Under the pieces are notes generated by a model. It saw only the letters and a list, made by a program, of their open reading frames with translations, did not search any database and had not been told where the DNA came from. A stretch of DNA of 64,000 nt from Chloroflexota bacterium (GTDB taxonomy: Bacteria > Chloroflexota > UBA6077 > JACCZL01). A program made the translations under genes and the position numbers. The stretch covers positions 17,572 through 81,571 of the forward strand of contig JADZEM010000019.1 of the NCBI GenBank assembly GCA_020850535.1, in the 5' to 3' direction. Positions 19,558 through 28,562 of this stretch are shown here, one piece after another; the first letter of the stretch is position 1, and each line of letters starts with the position of its first letter.

Positions 19558-21318
19558 CTAGCCGACGCGTTGGGCGCGGGCGCGCCGCTCGGCGAGGTAG
19601 GCGGCGAACCGGTCGCGGCTCATGGTGTTGAGCACATCGTCCGGGCCGAGCCACGCGCGCCGCGCCGTGCCGATGCCGAACGTGCCCATCTGGAGCTGCC
19701 GGACGGCGTGCGCGTCCGTGCTGATCGTGAAGCGCGCGCCGGCCAGCTTCGCGCGGTGGGCCGATGCGCCGTCCAGGTCCATCCGCTCGGGCTGGCTGTT
19801 GATCTCCAGCGCCGTGCCCTGCTCGACCGCCGTCGCGATGACGGCGTCCATGTCCACGGCGTACGGCTCGCGCGAGCCAACCAGCCGGCCGTGTGGGTGA
19901 TTCAGCGTCACGACCCACGGATTGCGGATCGCCTGCTGAATGCGCGCCGTCATGACGTCCCGATCCTGATTCATGGCGCTGTGGATCGAGGCCGACACGT
20001 AGTCGAAGATGGCGAGGGTGGCGTCCTCGTAGTCGAGCGCGCCATCCCGCTTGATGTCCATCTCGGTCCCGTGGAAGATCCGGAACGGTGCGAGCTGCTG
20101 GTTGAGGGCATCCAGCACGGTACGCTGCTCGGCCACCCGCTCCTCGGTCAGGCCGCGCGCCACGCCGAGCGACTTGCTGTGGTCGGTGAGCGCGATGTAC
20201 TCGTGGCCGAGCGCGCGGGCCGCCAGCGCCATCGCCTCGATGGTCGCGCCGCCGTCTGACCAGTCGCTGTGAACGTGCAGGTCGCCACGCAGGTCGGCCA
20301 GCTCGATCAGGCGCGGCAGGCTGCGCCGCTGCGCCAGCTCGATCTCGCCCCGGTCCTCGCGCAGCTCGGGCGGGATCGGCTGGAGGCCGAGCGCCTCATA
20401 GATGGCGTCTTCCGACGCGCCCCTGAGATTTGTCGGGTACGGCCCGGTGTCCAGGCCACGCTCGTCGAGCCGCCAGCCGCGTTCAACTGCCAGCGCCTGG
20501 AGCCGCCGCACGTGGGCCGGCGACCCCGTGTGCCAGAGCAGGGCCGCGCCGTAGGCGGCCGGCTCGACCACCCGCACATCGACCCGCACGCCGCGCCGGA
20601 CCTCGATCTCGGCGCACCAGGGGCCGCCTTCGACCACCTCCCGCACCTGCCCCAGTCCGTGCACGAAGGTCCGCACGTCGTCCGGGCGCGCCGAGGCGAC
20701 CAGCAGGTTGACGTTGCCGATGGTGTCCGCCATGCGCCGCACGCTGCCGACCACGGATGCCTGCGACACGGCCGGGCACTCCAGCAACTGGGCCGTCAGC
20801 TCCGTGCCGATCTCCAGCGTCAGCCCGATCTGGTGGCGGCCGGAGCGCTGCTTCAGCCGCTCCAGCTCGGCGAGGATCCGCTCCTCGGTGCGTGCGCCCA
20901 GACCCGCGACATCGCGCAGCTTGCCCTCGCGGGCGGCGGTCTCAAGCTCGGCCAGGCTCTGCACGCCGACGTTGTCATAGATCAAGCGCGCCGTGCGCGG
21001 CCCGAGTCCCGGCACCGTCAGAAGCGTCGCCACGCCTGACGGGACATCCGCCCGCAGCTTCTCGATGTAGCCGAGCTTGCCGGTATCCAGGAACTCGCCG
21101 ATCTTCTGGGCCAGGGCCGGGCCGACGCCCTGAATCGAACGCAGCTTGCCCTCGGCATGAATCGATTCGATAGACTCGCGCAGCCCCTCGATGCGCCGTC
21201 CGGCCGAGCGGTAGGCGTTGACGCGGAAACTCTGCTCGCCCTTGATCTCGAGCAGATCGCCGATCTCTTCGAGCAGTCGGGCGACATCGGCGTTGCGGCT
21301 GCGCGGTGGCTGGCTCAT
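19558..21318 (-). CDS. polX: PolX family protein (HhH, DNA polymerase beta-like, PHP), polymerase site altered
   Basis: A 586-aa family-X protein of standard bacterial layout: N-terminal 8-kDa-like and helix-hairpin-helix region (~1-160), Pol beta palm (~165-315), and C-terminal PHP phosphoesterase (~340-580). The PHP metal site is intact (DLHVHSDWSDG at 346-356, LTDHSKS, HGTEMDIK, SIHSAM, LNHPHG, STDAH). In the palm, the usual GDIDLLV metal-binding pair reads GNVNLLV: Asn202 and Asn204 replace two of the three catalytic Asp, while Asp247 (VDVRV) remains. Polymerase activity is therefore doubtful but 3'-5' exonuclease/AP-endonuclease activity is likely. The start at 21318 has only a weak ribosome binding site. 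Confidence 0.9.
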   Translation of the reverse strand: MSQPPRSRNADVARLLEEIGDLLEIKGEQSFRVNAYRSAGRRIEGLRESIESIHAEGKLRSIQGVGPALAQKIGEFLDTGKLGYIEKLRADVPSGVATLLTVPGLGPRTARLIYDNVGVQSLAELETAAREGKLRDVAGLGARTEERILAELERLKQRSGRHQIGLTLEIGTELTAQLLECPAVSQASVVGSVRRMADTIGNVNLLVASARPDDVRTFVHGLGQVREVVEGGPWCAEIEVRRGVRVDVRVVEPAAYGAALLWHTGSPAHVRRLQALAVERGWRLDERGLDTGPYPTNLRGASEDAIYEALGLQPIPPELREDRGEIELAQRRSLPRLIELADLRGDLHVHSDWSDGGATIEAMALAARALGHEYIALTDHSKSLGVARGLTEERVAEQRTVLDALNQQLAPFRIFHGTEMDIKRDGALDYEDATLAIFDYVSASIHSAMNQDRDVMTARIQQAIRNPWVVTLNHPHGRLVGSREPYAVDMDAVIATAVEQGTALEINSQPERMDLDGASAHRAKLAGARFTISTDAHAVRQLQMGTFGIGTARRAWLGPDDVLNTMSRDRFAAYLAERRARAQRVG

Positions 21319-21422
21319 GCTCTGACTATGGGCCAGCGCACGGCGGCCGGGCAACTTCCCGAGCGCCGGAGGAAATACGGAGGGTGGGTCGGCGGTCAGA
21401 ACTCCGGTATCCTGAACGCGCC

Positions 21423-22745
21423 ATGCCTGAGCGCACCTCTCGTCCGCCGATCTCCAGCCGGTCTGCGTGGCGTCACGTCGCGGCGACGCTCGCCATCTTC
21501 CTGGCGTCGCTCGGCGGGCTAGGCTGGGAAGCGTCCGTGGCCGGCTTCGAGGCCGACGAGGCGGACTACGTCGCCACGAGCCGCTATTTCGGCTACCTCT
21601 TTCTCCAGCGAGACGTCACCCGCAAGGAGTGGGACGGCAACCACTGGACCCGCACCCAGCCGCCGCTGACCCGGTACATCGTCGGCGCGTGGCTGACCGC
21701 CTACGGCTACGACCTGGAGAAGATGAACCAGCCGTACGTCTCGACGGCCAGCAGCTTCGAGATCAACCGCCAGAAGGGGCGCGTCCCGACCGACGAAGTG
21801 CTGGCCCGCAGCCGCCAGCCGATGGTGCTGCTGGGGGCGGCAGCTATCGCGCTGCTCTACCCGCTCGGGCTGCTGCTCGGCGGGTCGCTGGCCGGCGCTG
21901 CCGCGGCGGCGCTGGCGCTGACCAGCCCGTTCCTGCGCTACACGCTGGTGCACACCTGGGCCGAAGCGCCATTGGCCTGCTTCCTGCTGCTGGCGGCGAT
22001 CCTGGCAGCCACCGGCCTCCGCCGCCTGCTCGACGGCCGGGCCAGCCCGCTCGGCTGGGGCATCGGGCTGGGCGTGGCGCTCGGGCTGGCCTCGGCCACC
22101 AAGCTGACGGGGCTGGTCGGCATCCCCATCGTGCTCGGGGTGGCCGGCCTCATGGCGACGCTCGCGTGGCGGGCTGGCGAGCGAGCCAGGGCGCGGCGAC
22201 TGATCGTCTGGGCCGGTCTGGCGACGGTGGTCGCGCTGGCGCTGGTGGTGATCGTCAACCCGTTCCTCTGGCGCGGGCCGGTAGCCGGCCTCGCCAGCAT
22301 GGTCGAGCAGCGCCGCGACGAGATGACGTTCCAGCAGGAGCAGTGGCCGGAGTTCGCCGTCCTCAGCGTGGCCGAGCGGCCCTGGCTGATGGCGGTCGGC
22401 CTGACGCGCATCGGTCCGTGGGGCGACCTGCCCGCCGTGGCCGCTGCCCTCGGACTGGGGCTGGCAGCGTTCGGACTGTGGTCGGTGCGCCGTCGGCTGA
22501 CGGCTGCTCGGCCGGAGCCGGCCACGTTGATGCTGCTGGCGTGGCTGGGCGGCTACGCCGTGGCGATCTTCGGCGGCCTGGGCCTGAGCTACCCGCGCTA
22601 CTTCCTGCCGGCCTGCATCCTGCTGCTGCCGCTGATCGGCGCGGGGGCCGCCGCGCTGGTGACGGCTGTCGCATCCGCCGTTCGTGGCGCGCGGGCGACG
22701 GCCGGCCCATCAGTCAGCGCGGCTTCGTCAGCCCGTTCTCGCTGA
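21423..22745 (+). CDS. multi-pass membrane glycosyltransferase (GT-C, ArnT/PMT-like)
   Basis: A 440-aa integral membrane protein with about ten predicted hydrophobic segments. Asp45-Glu46 in FEADEADYV, in the first extracytoplasmic loop, is the acidic pair typical of GT-39/GT-83 enzymes that move a sugar from a polyprenyl-phosphate donor. RTQPPLTRYIVGAWLTAYG is the next conserved loop. The acceptor is unknown. Its last 32 bp overlap the 3' end of the convergent SGNH gene. The next genes also look envelope-related. Confidence 0.8.
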   Translation: MPERTSRPPISSRSAWRHVAATLAIFLASLGGLGWEASVAGFEADEADYVATSRYFGYLFLQRDVTRKEWDGNHWTRTQPPLTRYIVGAWLTAYGYDLEKMNQPYVSTASSFEINRQKGRVPTDEVLARSRQPMVLLGAAAIALLYPLGLLLGGSLAGAAAAALALTSPFLRYTLVHTWAEAPLACFLLLAAILAATGLRRLLDGRASPLGWGIGLGVALGLASATKLTGLVGIPIVLGVAGLMATLAWRAGERARARRLIVWAGLATVVALALVVIVNPFLWRGPVAGLASMVEQRRDEMTFQQEQWPEFAVLSVAERPWLMAVGLTRIGPWGDLPAVAAALGLGLAAFGLWSVRRRLTAARPEPATLMLLAWLGGYAVAIFGGLGLSYPRYFLPACILLLPLIGAGAAALVTAVASAVRGARATAGPSVSAASSARSR

Positions 22746-23928
22746 GGAACTGATACAGCTCGTCGGCCGCCACGGCGTGCCCTGCCGCCGTCCAGTGGGC
22801 GTTCTGCCGGAAGTACAGCCGCTCCTTGACGCGGTTGTCGGCCCGCCGCATGTCCTGGAGGAGATCCAACGCCAACAGGTTGCTGTGGTCCGTGATCTGC
22901 GCCAGCGTCCCATGGGGATCCTCGAAGCCCGGCTTGATGTCGTCGCCGGACTCACCGTCCTCCTCGTCGTCGGTCTCACGGACGGCCGTCCCGCCGCGCT
23001 GGGCCACCGCCGTGGCCGACGGCACCACCATCACGACGAATCGCGCACCCTGGCTCTCCGACACGTCGCGCATGCGGTCCAGCAGGTTCTCGCTGATGGC
23101 CCAGGCCTCCTGCGCCTCCTCCAGCGTGCGCGGCGCGCGCCGGTCCCCGGACGCCGAGCCGCCGTCGTCGCCCCACCAGGGCAGCTTCGCCAGCACGCCC
23201 GACTCGAACACGGTGTACAGCTCGGACTTTCGCAGGATGCGGCGCGGTCCGTCGAAGGCGTCGGCCCCGCGCAGCGCCAGGTCCGCCTGCACGGCGTTCT
23301 GGAGCGTGGCGACACGCCGGTAATTGTCCGAGATGTCGTTGCCGAGATAGACCGCCACGATGACCACGTCGGGCTTGAACCTGACGCCTTCCTTGGTCAG
23401 GTAGACGGCTTCGTTGGCGGTGGCCCAGCCGTTCGAGCCGGCGTTCAGCACGCGGTACGTCAGGCCCGGCTGCTCGGCGTTCAGGCGGTCTTCCAGCCGC
23501 TGAGCGAACGTCTCGTCCTGGTTGACCTGCTCGGCGAACGTGAACGAATCGCCCGTCACCAGAATGCGATACTCGCCGGGCGGCTTCGGGTAGTCGATCT
23601 CCGCGCCACGCAGTCCCTTCGAGTTGACCTCGATCCACGAGGTGTACTCCGATGTCTTCTTCCAGCCTGAGCCGGGCCGGTTGCGCCGCCCGAACTCGGG
23701 GTGGGCCTCGGCAAAGCTGACCGTCTGGTAGTCGCCGGGCAGGATCGCGCCGGCGACGCGCAGCACGCCCTCAGCCAGCAGCAGCGGCAACACGATCCCC
23801 AGCACGACCAGGAGCAGGCGTGCCGCCAGCGACGGCGAGCGGCGGCCTTCGCGCCCCCGTGACGTCGCTGGAATCTTCGCGTCCGTTGCCGTCTTCCCAG
23901 CCGAGCCGAGGGCTGCTTCCCGTGCCAT
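22714..23928 (-). CDS. membrane-anchored SGNH/GDSL-type hydrolase
   Basis: A 404-aa protein with one N-terminal membrane segment (~36-60) and an outside catalytic domain. SGNH elements: Ser128 in VTGDSFTFAEQ (block I), Gly in LNAGSNGW (block II), Asn197 in YLGNDISDN (block III), and a C-terminal His in NAHWTAAGH. This resembles AlgX/AlgJ-like O-acetyl-transfer or esterase proteins that modify exported polysaccharide. GGAG lies 4 nt before the ATG. Opposite and overlapping the GT-C gene, it may modify the same envelope glycan (inference). Confidence 0.8.
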   Translation of the reverse strand: MAREAALGSAGKTATDAKIPATSRGREGRRSPSLAARLLLVVLGIVLPLLLAEGVLRVAGAILPGDYQTVSFAEAHPEFGRRNRPGSGWKKTSEYTSWIEVNSKGLRGAEIDYPKPPGEYRILVTGDSFTFAEQVNQDETFAQRLEDRLNAEQPGLTYRVLNAGSNGWATANEAVYLTKEGVRFKPDVVIVAVYLGNDISDNYRRVATLQNAVQADLALRGADAFDGPRRILRKSELYTVFESGVLAKLPWWGDDGGSASGDRRAPRTLEEAQEAWAISENLLDRMRDVSESQGARFVVMVVPSATAVAQRGGTAVRETDDEEDGESGDDIKPGFEDPHGTLAQITDHSNLLALDLLQDMRRADNRVKERLYFRQNAHWTAAGHAVAADELYQFLSENGLTKPR

Positions 23929-24088
23929 ATCGCTCCAACTCTCCGTGATGGCGCTCAGGCCGAGTATACGGATGCCCGCTCGGCGCGGCCAAACAACAGG
24001 GCCGCCCGGCCCGACGCTCGTGACCACCGGGAGCCGTCCCTCCCGGCACGGACATCGCCCCGACGATCCGTGGTACCCTCGCCACGCC

Positions 24089-25315
24089 ATGTACGAAGGG
24101 TGGAAGCGCAACCTCTACGTCGTCTGGTTTGCAACGTTTGCGAGCCTGACAGGCGGCAGCCTCGTCCAGCCGTTCCTGCCGCTGTTCATCAACCGCGACC
24201 TCGGGATCTCCGATCCTGGAACGGCGGCGATCTGGTTCGGGCTGGCCGTCAGCGGCGGCGGCGTGGCCCAGGCCGTGATGGCTCCGATCTGGGGCATCCT
24301 GGCGGACCGCCACGGGCGCAAAGCGATGCTGGTGCGGGCGCAGTTCGCCATCGGCGCGGCCAACGCGATGCTCGCGGCCGTTGCCTCGCCCTGGCAGCTG
24401 GTGACGCTTCGCGTCGTCCAGGGCACGTTCTCGGGCGTCGTTGGGGCATCGCGCGCGCTGGTGGCCGGCAGCGTCCCCCGCGACAAAGTCCCCTACGCGA
24501 TGGGTGTGATCCAGTCGGCGATCTTCATGGGCCAGACGCTCGGGCCGACCATCGGCGGCATCCTCGGCAGCACCATCGGCTTCCGGGCGTCGTTCTTCAC
24601 GACCGCCGCCATCAACATCGTCGCGGGCACCCTGGCGTACTTCTACGTCAAGGACATCGCGCGGGGTGACGGCGGCGGCAAGCGCGCCGCCCAGAAGGTC
24701 AGTCTTCAGGACCTGCTGCGCTCCCGGCCGCTGACGCTGCTGGTGATCGTGTTCTTTCTGACCAGCGTCGGCAACATGCTCTCGCGGCCGTTGCTGCCGC
24801 TGCTGCTGCTGGAGATCGATCCGCTGCACGACGTCGCGTTCACGTCGGGTCTGGCGTTCTCGGTGCTCGGCATCTCCGGCACCATCGCCTCGGTGGCCTC
24901 GTCACGGGGGACCAGCCGGATCGGGCTGCGGACACTGGTGGTCGTCTCGGCGCTGTTCTCCGGCGCGTCGACATACTTCGTCGGGCAGGCGTCGTCGCCC
25001 GAGATGGTGCTCGCCGGCCTGTTCGTCGGCGGCCTGGCGCAGGGCACCCTCGCCTCGTCCTCGACGGCCCTGATCAGCCTGTTCGCACCGGCCAGCAGAC
25101 AGGGTACCGCCTTCGGGATCCTGACCTCGGCACAATCCCTGGCGATGGGAGCTGGCCCACTCTCGGGCGGCCTGATCGCCAACGCCTTCGGCCTGCGGAC
25201 GCCGTTCGCAACGTCCGGCGTGATCATGCTGGCGGGCGTGCTGCTGGTGCTGTTCGTGCCAGCCCCGCCGACGTTCACGGACAGCGAAGCCGACGCGGAG
25301 GCCGTATCCTCATGA
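24089..25315 (+). CDS. major facilitator superfamily transporter
   Basis: A 408-aa protein with twelve likely membrane helices. GILADRHGRKAMLVRA is the MFS loop 2-3 motif A, and MGQTLGPTIGGILG resembles the drug-exporter motif C, suggesting an H+-driven exporter. No ribosome binding site is evident, so the message may be leaderless or start elsewhere. Its stop overlaps the next gene's ATG by 4 nt (ATGA), coupling it to a phosphodiesterase-family enzyme. Confidence 0.87.
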   Translation: MYEGWKRNLYVVWFATFASLTGGSLVQPFLPLFINRDLGISDPGTAAIWFGLAVSGGGVAQAVMAPIWGILADRHGRKAMLVRAQFAIGAANAMLAAVASPWQLVTLRVVQGTFSGVVGASRALVAGSVPRDKVPYAMGVIQSAIFMGQTLGPTIGGILGSTIGFRASFFTTAAINIVAGTLAYFYVKDIARGDGGGKRAAQKVSLQDLLRSRPLTLLVIVFFLTSVGNMLSRPLLPLLLLEIDPLHDVAFTSGLAFSVLGISGTIASVASSRGTSRIGLRTLVVVSALFSGASTYFVGQASSPEMVLAGLFVGGLAQGTLASSSTALISLFAPASRQGTAFGILTSAQSLAMGAGPLSGGLIANAFGLRTPFATSGVIMLAGVLLVLFVPAPPTFTDSEADAEAVSS

Positions 25316-26748
25316 GCGACACGACGCCAGCCCGACCGAAGCGCCTCTTCCTGATGGCCTGGGACGGGCTGCGCCCAGACCTGATCTCGCCGGAGCTGAC
25401 GCCAAACCTCGACCGGTTCCGCGCGACGGGCGTCGAGTTCGCGCGGAACCATGCCATCGTGCCGACCGTCACGCGGGTCAACACGGCCACGCTCGCCACG
25501 GGCGCGCCGCCCGCCGTCCACGGTCTGCCGGCCAACAACTTCTACGGCTTCAAGGTCGAGCCGGAGGCCAGCATCTCCATCGGCGAGGGCGACAGCACGG
25601 CCCAGTTGCGCCGGGCCTACGGCGTCTTCGAGGCCCCGACCATCTCCGACGTGGTTCACCGCAACGGCGGTCGGACGGCCATCGTCAGCAGCGGCACGCG
25701 CGGATCGTCGCAGATGCTCCACCCGCGCCGCGTCGAAGCCGGCGACTTCATCCTGCACCCGACGCTCTCCAACGCCGACGAGATGAAGCTGATCGAAGAA
25801 CGGCTCGGGTCGCCGATGCCGGAGGCCGAGGTTCCGGACACGCCGCGCAATCGCTGGCTGGCCGAGGCAACGGCGCAGGTGGTGATCCCCGAACTGCGGC
25901 CGGACGCGCTCTACTTCTGGCACGACGATCCTGACAAGAGCCAGCACAAGTACGGCTTCGGCCACCCGCTGGCGCTCCAGTCGATCCGCGACGCCGACGC
26001 GCACTTCGGGATCGTGCTCGACGGGCTGGAGGCGGCCGGCCTGCGCGACGAGACGCTGGTGATCGTGGCGTCCGACCACGGGTACGTGCAGATCGACGCC
26101 CACCTTGGCGAGCAGGATGCGCTGTGGCTGCGCGATCCCGACCTCGCGGACGTGCGGACGGCCGGCAACGGCTGCTCGATCCTCTTCCACCTGCCCGAGC
26201 CGAACCAGCGCACGGTGCAGCGCCTGGCCGCGTCGCTGGCCCGAACGCCGGGGATCGGCGTGCTGTTCAGCGGCGTGCGCGGCGTGACACCAGCCGAGGG
26301 CACGTTCCCATTGGCGGCGCTCGGGATGGACGGCCCGCTGATGCCGGACCTGCTGGCGACCCTCGCCTGGAACGACGAGGTCAGCGAGCACGGCCACCAG
26401 GGACGCTCCCGCGGGTACGCGTCGAGCAACGCGGCCAGCCACGGCGGCGGCAGCTCCTGGGAGATCCGCAACACGCTGATCGTGCAGGGGCCGGGTGTTC
26501 GGGTGGGACATCGCACGGAGCTGCCTTCGGGCATTGGCGATATCGCGCCGACCGTCCTGACGGCGCTCGGCCTGACCGTGCCAGCCTCGATGAGGGGCCG
26601 TATGCTGACCGAGGCCTTCGTCGGGCAGGCCTCGGCCAGTTCGGCCGACGTCGAGAGCTGGGCGGAGGCCGGGCCGGGCGGCTCGCTGGCCTGGACGCGC
26701 TACGCCGGGCGATCCTACCTCGGCGCGGCCACACCGCGCCGAACCTGA
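25312..26748 (+). CDS. alkaline-phosphatase-superfamily phosphodiesterase (type I NPP-like)
   Basis: A 478-aa cytoplasmic-looking enzyme. Metal/nucleophile residues: Asp18 in MAWDGLRPD, the likely Thr54 nucleophile in VPTVTRVN followed by LATGAPP, HDDPDKSQHKYG, VASDHGYVQ and GHQGRSRGYA. It would hydrolyse a phosphodiester or phosphonate; the family also includes phosphonoacetate and sulfate hydrolases. There is no signal peptide, so it probably acts inside the cell on an imported or endogenous substrate. It is coupled to the upstream transporter by an ATGA overlap. Confidence 0.83.
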   Translation: MSDTTPARPKRLFLMAWDGLRPDLISPELTPNLDRFRATGVEFARNHAIVPTVTRVNTATLATGAPPAVHGLPANNFYGFKVEPEASISIGEGDSTAQLRRAYGVFEAPTISDVVHRNGGRTAIVSSGTRGSSQMLHPRRVEAGDFILHPTLSNADEMKLIEERLGSPMPEAEVPDTPRNRWLAEATAQVVIPELRPDALYFWHDDPDKSQHKYGFGHPLALQSIRDADAHFGIVLDGLEAAGLRDETLVIVASDHGYVQIDAHLGEQDALWLRDPDLADVRTAGNGCSILFHLPEPNQRTVQRLAASLARTPGIGVLFSGVRGVTPAEGTFPLAALGMDGPLMPDLLATLAWNDEVSEHGHQGRSRGYASSNAASHGGGSSWEIRNTLIVQGPGVRVGHRTELPSGIGDIAPTVLTALGLTVPASMRGRMLTEAFVGQASASSADVESWAEAGPGGSLAWTRYAGRSYLGAATPRRT

Positions 26749-26771
26749 CCTGACGCGCCGTTCAGGAACGC

Positions 26772-26813
26772 CGGCCGCCCGACCACAGCCGGGGCCGGCT
26801 CTCCGGGCGGCCG
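26772..26813 (+). terminator. GC-rich nested hairpin after the phosphodiesterase gene
   Basis: Arms CGGCCGCCCG (26772-26781) and CGGGCGGCCG (26804-26813) enclose a second small hairpin AGCCG/CGGCT. There is no T-tract, so it would be a Rho-type or mRNA-stabilising structure rather than a classic intrinsic terminator. Confidence 0.45.
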
Positions 26814-26916
26814 TGGTCCGTTATACCGAGCGCCGCCCGAAGCCGCGCGATGGGTCTGCTTCGACCTGTTCGCGGCCACGTAGGTCTGGTCGGGTGGCGG
26901 TCGCCAGGGAGGGCGC

Positions 26917-27714
26917 GTGCCGCAGTTCCTGCGATTCGGATGCGCCGGAATCGCCGTCATCATCATTGCAGCGCTCACGTCGGTCGGGCTGTACGCGGTC
27001 CTGACCGGGGGTTCGCCGTTCGCTGCGTCCGCGCCGAAGCCGATCGCCGGCGGCGCGCAGGTGCTGGTGACCATCCAGGCCGGCCAGCCAACGCCGACGC
27101 CGCTGTCGGCGGCCACGCCCACGGCCACCCAGGCCGCGACGGCCATCGTGACTGCGCCAGCCAGCATACTCACGGCGCCAGTCGCCGCGGCAGCAGCCGC
27201 CCCCGCCAGCGGACCGACGCCCGCGCCGTCCGTGGCGCCGGCCACGCCGGTCGCCTCACCACCGCCGGCTGGGGCCAGCCCGGCCCCGGGCGGCCCCAGC
27301 CGTGCCGACCCCAGCCGACTGTCTGTCCACGAAGGGCTGAGCGCCGAGGTGATCGAGGTCGAGCGTAGCTGGCAGGCCACCGACGCCACCGGTGCGCCGA
27401 TCCGCCTGCGCGACGGATTCGAGCTGGTGACCGTCCACGTGCGGTTCACCAACACGTCCGCTGAGGCCCGCTACGTTGCGGAAGGCGATCTGGTGCTGGT
27501 GGCCGACGACGGCGCCCGGTTCGCGCCACGGTCGTCGTTGCCCGTGCGCGAGCCACGGTTGCTGACGGTTCCGCTGCTGGCCGGCGACACCACGCGCGGC
27601 TGGGTCACCTACGAGACACCGCAGGGGCAGCCGACGCGCCGCCTCCAGTGGAGTCCGACCCGCCCGGACCGCCCCCGCGCCGAAGCGACGTTCAACCTGT
27701 CGCTCCCGCGCTAA
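26917..27714 (+). CDS. membrane-anchored protein with DUF4352-like domain
   Basis: A 265-aa protein. One transmembrane segment near the N-terminus (~8-30), a long Ala/Pro/Thr linker (~50-130), then a C-terminal beta-sandwich of about 120 residues: FELVTVHVRFTNTSAEARYV, LVLVADDGARFAPR and TRGWVTYETP. This pattern matches the immunoglobulin-like DUF4352/TRF2-type extracellular domains, whose function is not established. GGAGG lies 4 nt before GTG 26917. It has the same linker style as the LamG protein. Confidence 0.72.
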   Translation: MPQFLRFGCAGIAVIIIAALTSVGLYAVLTGGSPFAASAPKPIAGGAQVLVTIQAGQPTPTPLSAATPTATQAATAIVTAPASILTAPVAAAAAAPASGPTPAPSVAPATPVASPPPAGASPAPGGPSRADPSRLSVHEGLSAEVIEVERSWQATDATGAPIRLRDGFELVTVHVRFTNTSAEARYVAEGDLVLVADDGARFAPRSSLPVREPRLLTVPLLAGDTTRGWVTYETPQGQPTRRLQWSPTRPDRPRAEATFNLSLPR

Positions 27715-27734
27715 CTCGCCGGGCGGGCAGCGCG

Positions 27735-27989
27735 TCAGGGCAGGCTCGACCGCCGGTCGCTGCCCAGCGCGCCGTTCGCGGCGGCGACGGCCACGCTCAG
27801 GGCGGCGTCGAACGAGTCCCGCCACGCAAACGCCCCGCCGAGCGGCTCGCGGACGTCCCAGCCCCGCCCATCCCGCGATGGATCCACGGTGAAGGCCAGC
27901 GGCGACAGCCGCGTCGGCAGCGACACCTCGACGCGGGCCGTGTATGCGCGCTCGTCCACCGACACCCGAACGCCCGGAACCATGACCAT
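27735..27989 (-). CDS. small hypothetical protein
   Basis: An 84-aa frame with a strong ribosome binding site (GGGAGG, 7 nt before ATG 27989). The sequence looks protein-like: an alternating beta pattern (VRVSVDERAYTARVEVSLP) then LAFTVDPSRDGRGWDVREP and a helical tail. No family recognised. It is convergent with the DUF4352-like gene, 20 bp away. Coding reality is likely but not certain. Confidence 0.55.
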   Translation of the reverse strand: MVMVPGVRVSVDERAYTARVEVSLPTRLSPLAFTVDPSRDGRGWDVREPLGGAFAWRDSFDAALSVAVAAANGALGSDRRSSLP

Positions 27990-28359
27990 CGACTTGCCTC
28001 CCGGAAGCGAGGCTGGCTGTCCACCGCGCACCAGCCACGCCGAGTCAGGCTACCACCTGACGCAGCCGCCGCAGTCGGCCGGGGCGTCTCAATCCGGCAC
28101 CAGCGGCAGGATGGCGGACCCGGGCAGCGCCTGGTCGATGTCAAGAGCTGGACGCGGCGGGTGTTCGCAGGCTGACAGCTTGCATTGACTGTCCGGCAGA
28201 TGATGGAGCAGAAGAACGTGCAGCCTCCGCGGTCGAGACCGTCACGGGAATCTGATCCAGGCACGAGCGCCAAGCGTAGATACAGAGAGAGCGATGCACG
28301 GGCAGGCCGACCGGCGCCCGGTGCCTCGCCAGCGGACGGAAGCGTCCGGGAGCACCACC
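27990..28359. other. intergenic region with an operator-like inverted repeat
   Basis: No convincing gene. An inverted repeat GTCAGG-ctacca-CCTGAC lies at 28044-28061, about 55 bp upstream of the small minus-strand gene, where an operator or promoter would be expected. The rest has no clear promoter or repeat. Confidence 0.4.
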
Positions 28360-28470
28360 ATGCGAGACCTCTTCGAGATTGGCCCAGACGGCGAGATTTT
28401 CGACGACGGCGTGATTCACATCTCATTCCCCATGGACCTCGAGACGCTCGAGGATGACCTCTTCGACTGA
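28360..28470 (+). CDS. 36-aa acidic micro-protein
   Basis: A very short frame with GGGAG 7 nt before its ATG and a TGA at 28470. The product (starting MRDLFEIGPDGEIFDDG) has 14 Asp/Glu and almost no basic residues, with an LETLEDDLFD tail. It resembles no family I know. It lies 92 bp before the enolase-superfamily gene on the same strand and could be a small regulator, an adaptor or a leader peptide. Coding status rests on the ribosome binding site and non-random composition. Confidence 0.45.
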   Translation: MRDLFEIGPDGEIFDDGVIHISFPMDLETLEDDLFD

Positions 28471-28562
28471 GCCGACGCCTCGCCGCGGCGCGGCCCGAGT
28501 ATCCACGACAGACCCCAAACTGGTAACGTGCTCGCTGCGCGTAGACGAGAAGGGGTCTGTCG

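Noticed and set aside
24706..26511. 601-codon minus-strand frame across the MFS and phosphodiesterase genes
   Set aside because: Opposite two strongly supported overlapping genes; no recognisable protein features.
28185..28457. 90-codon plus-strand frame before the enolase-superfamily gene
   Set aside because: Arg/Pro/His-rich random-like product; the overlapping 36-aa frame has the better ribosome binding site and composition.
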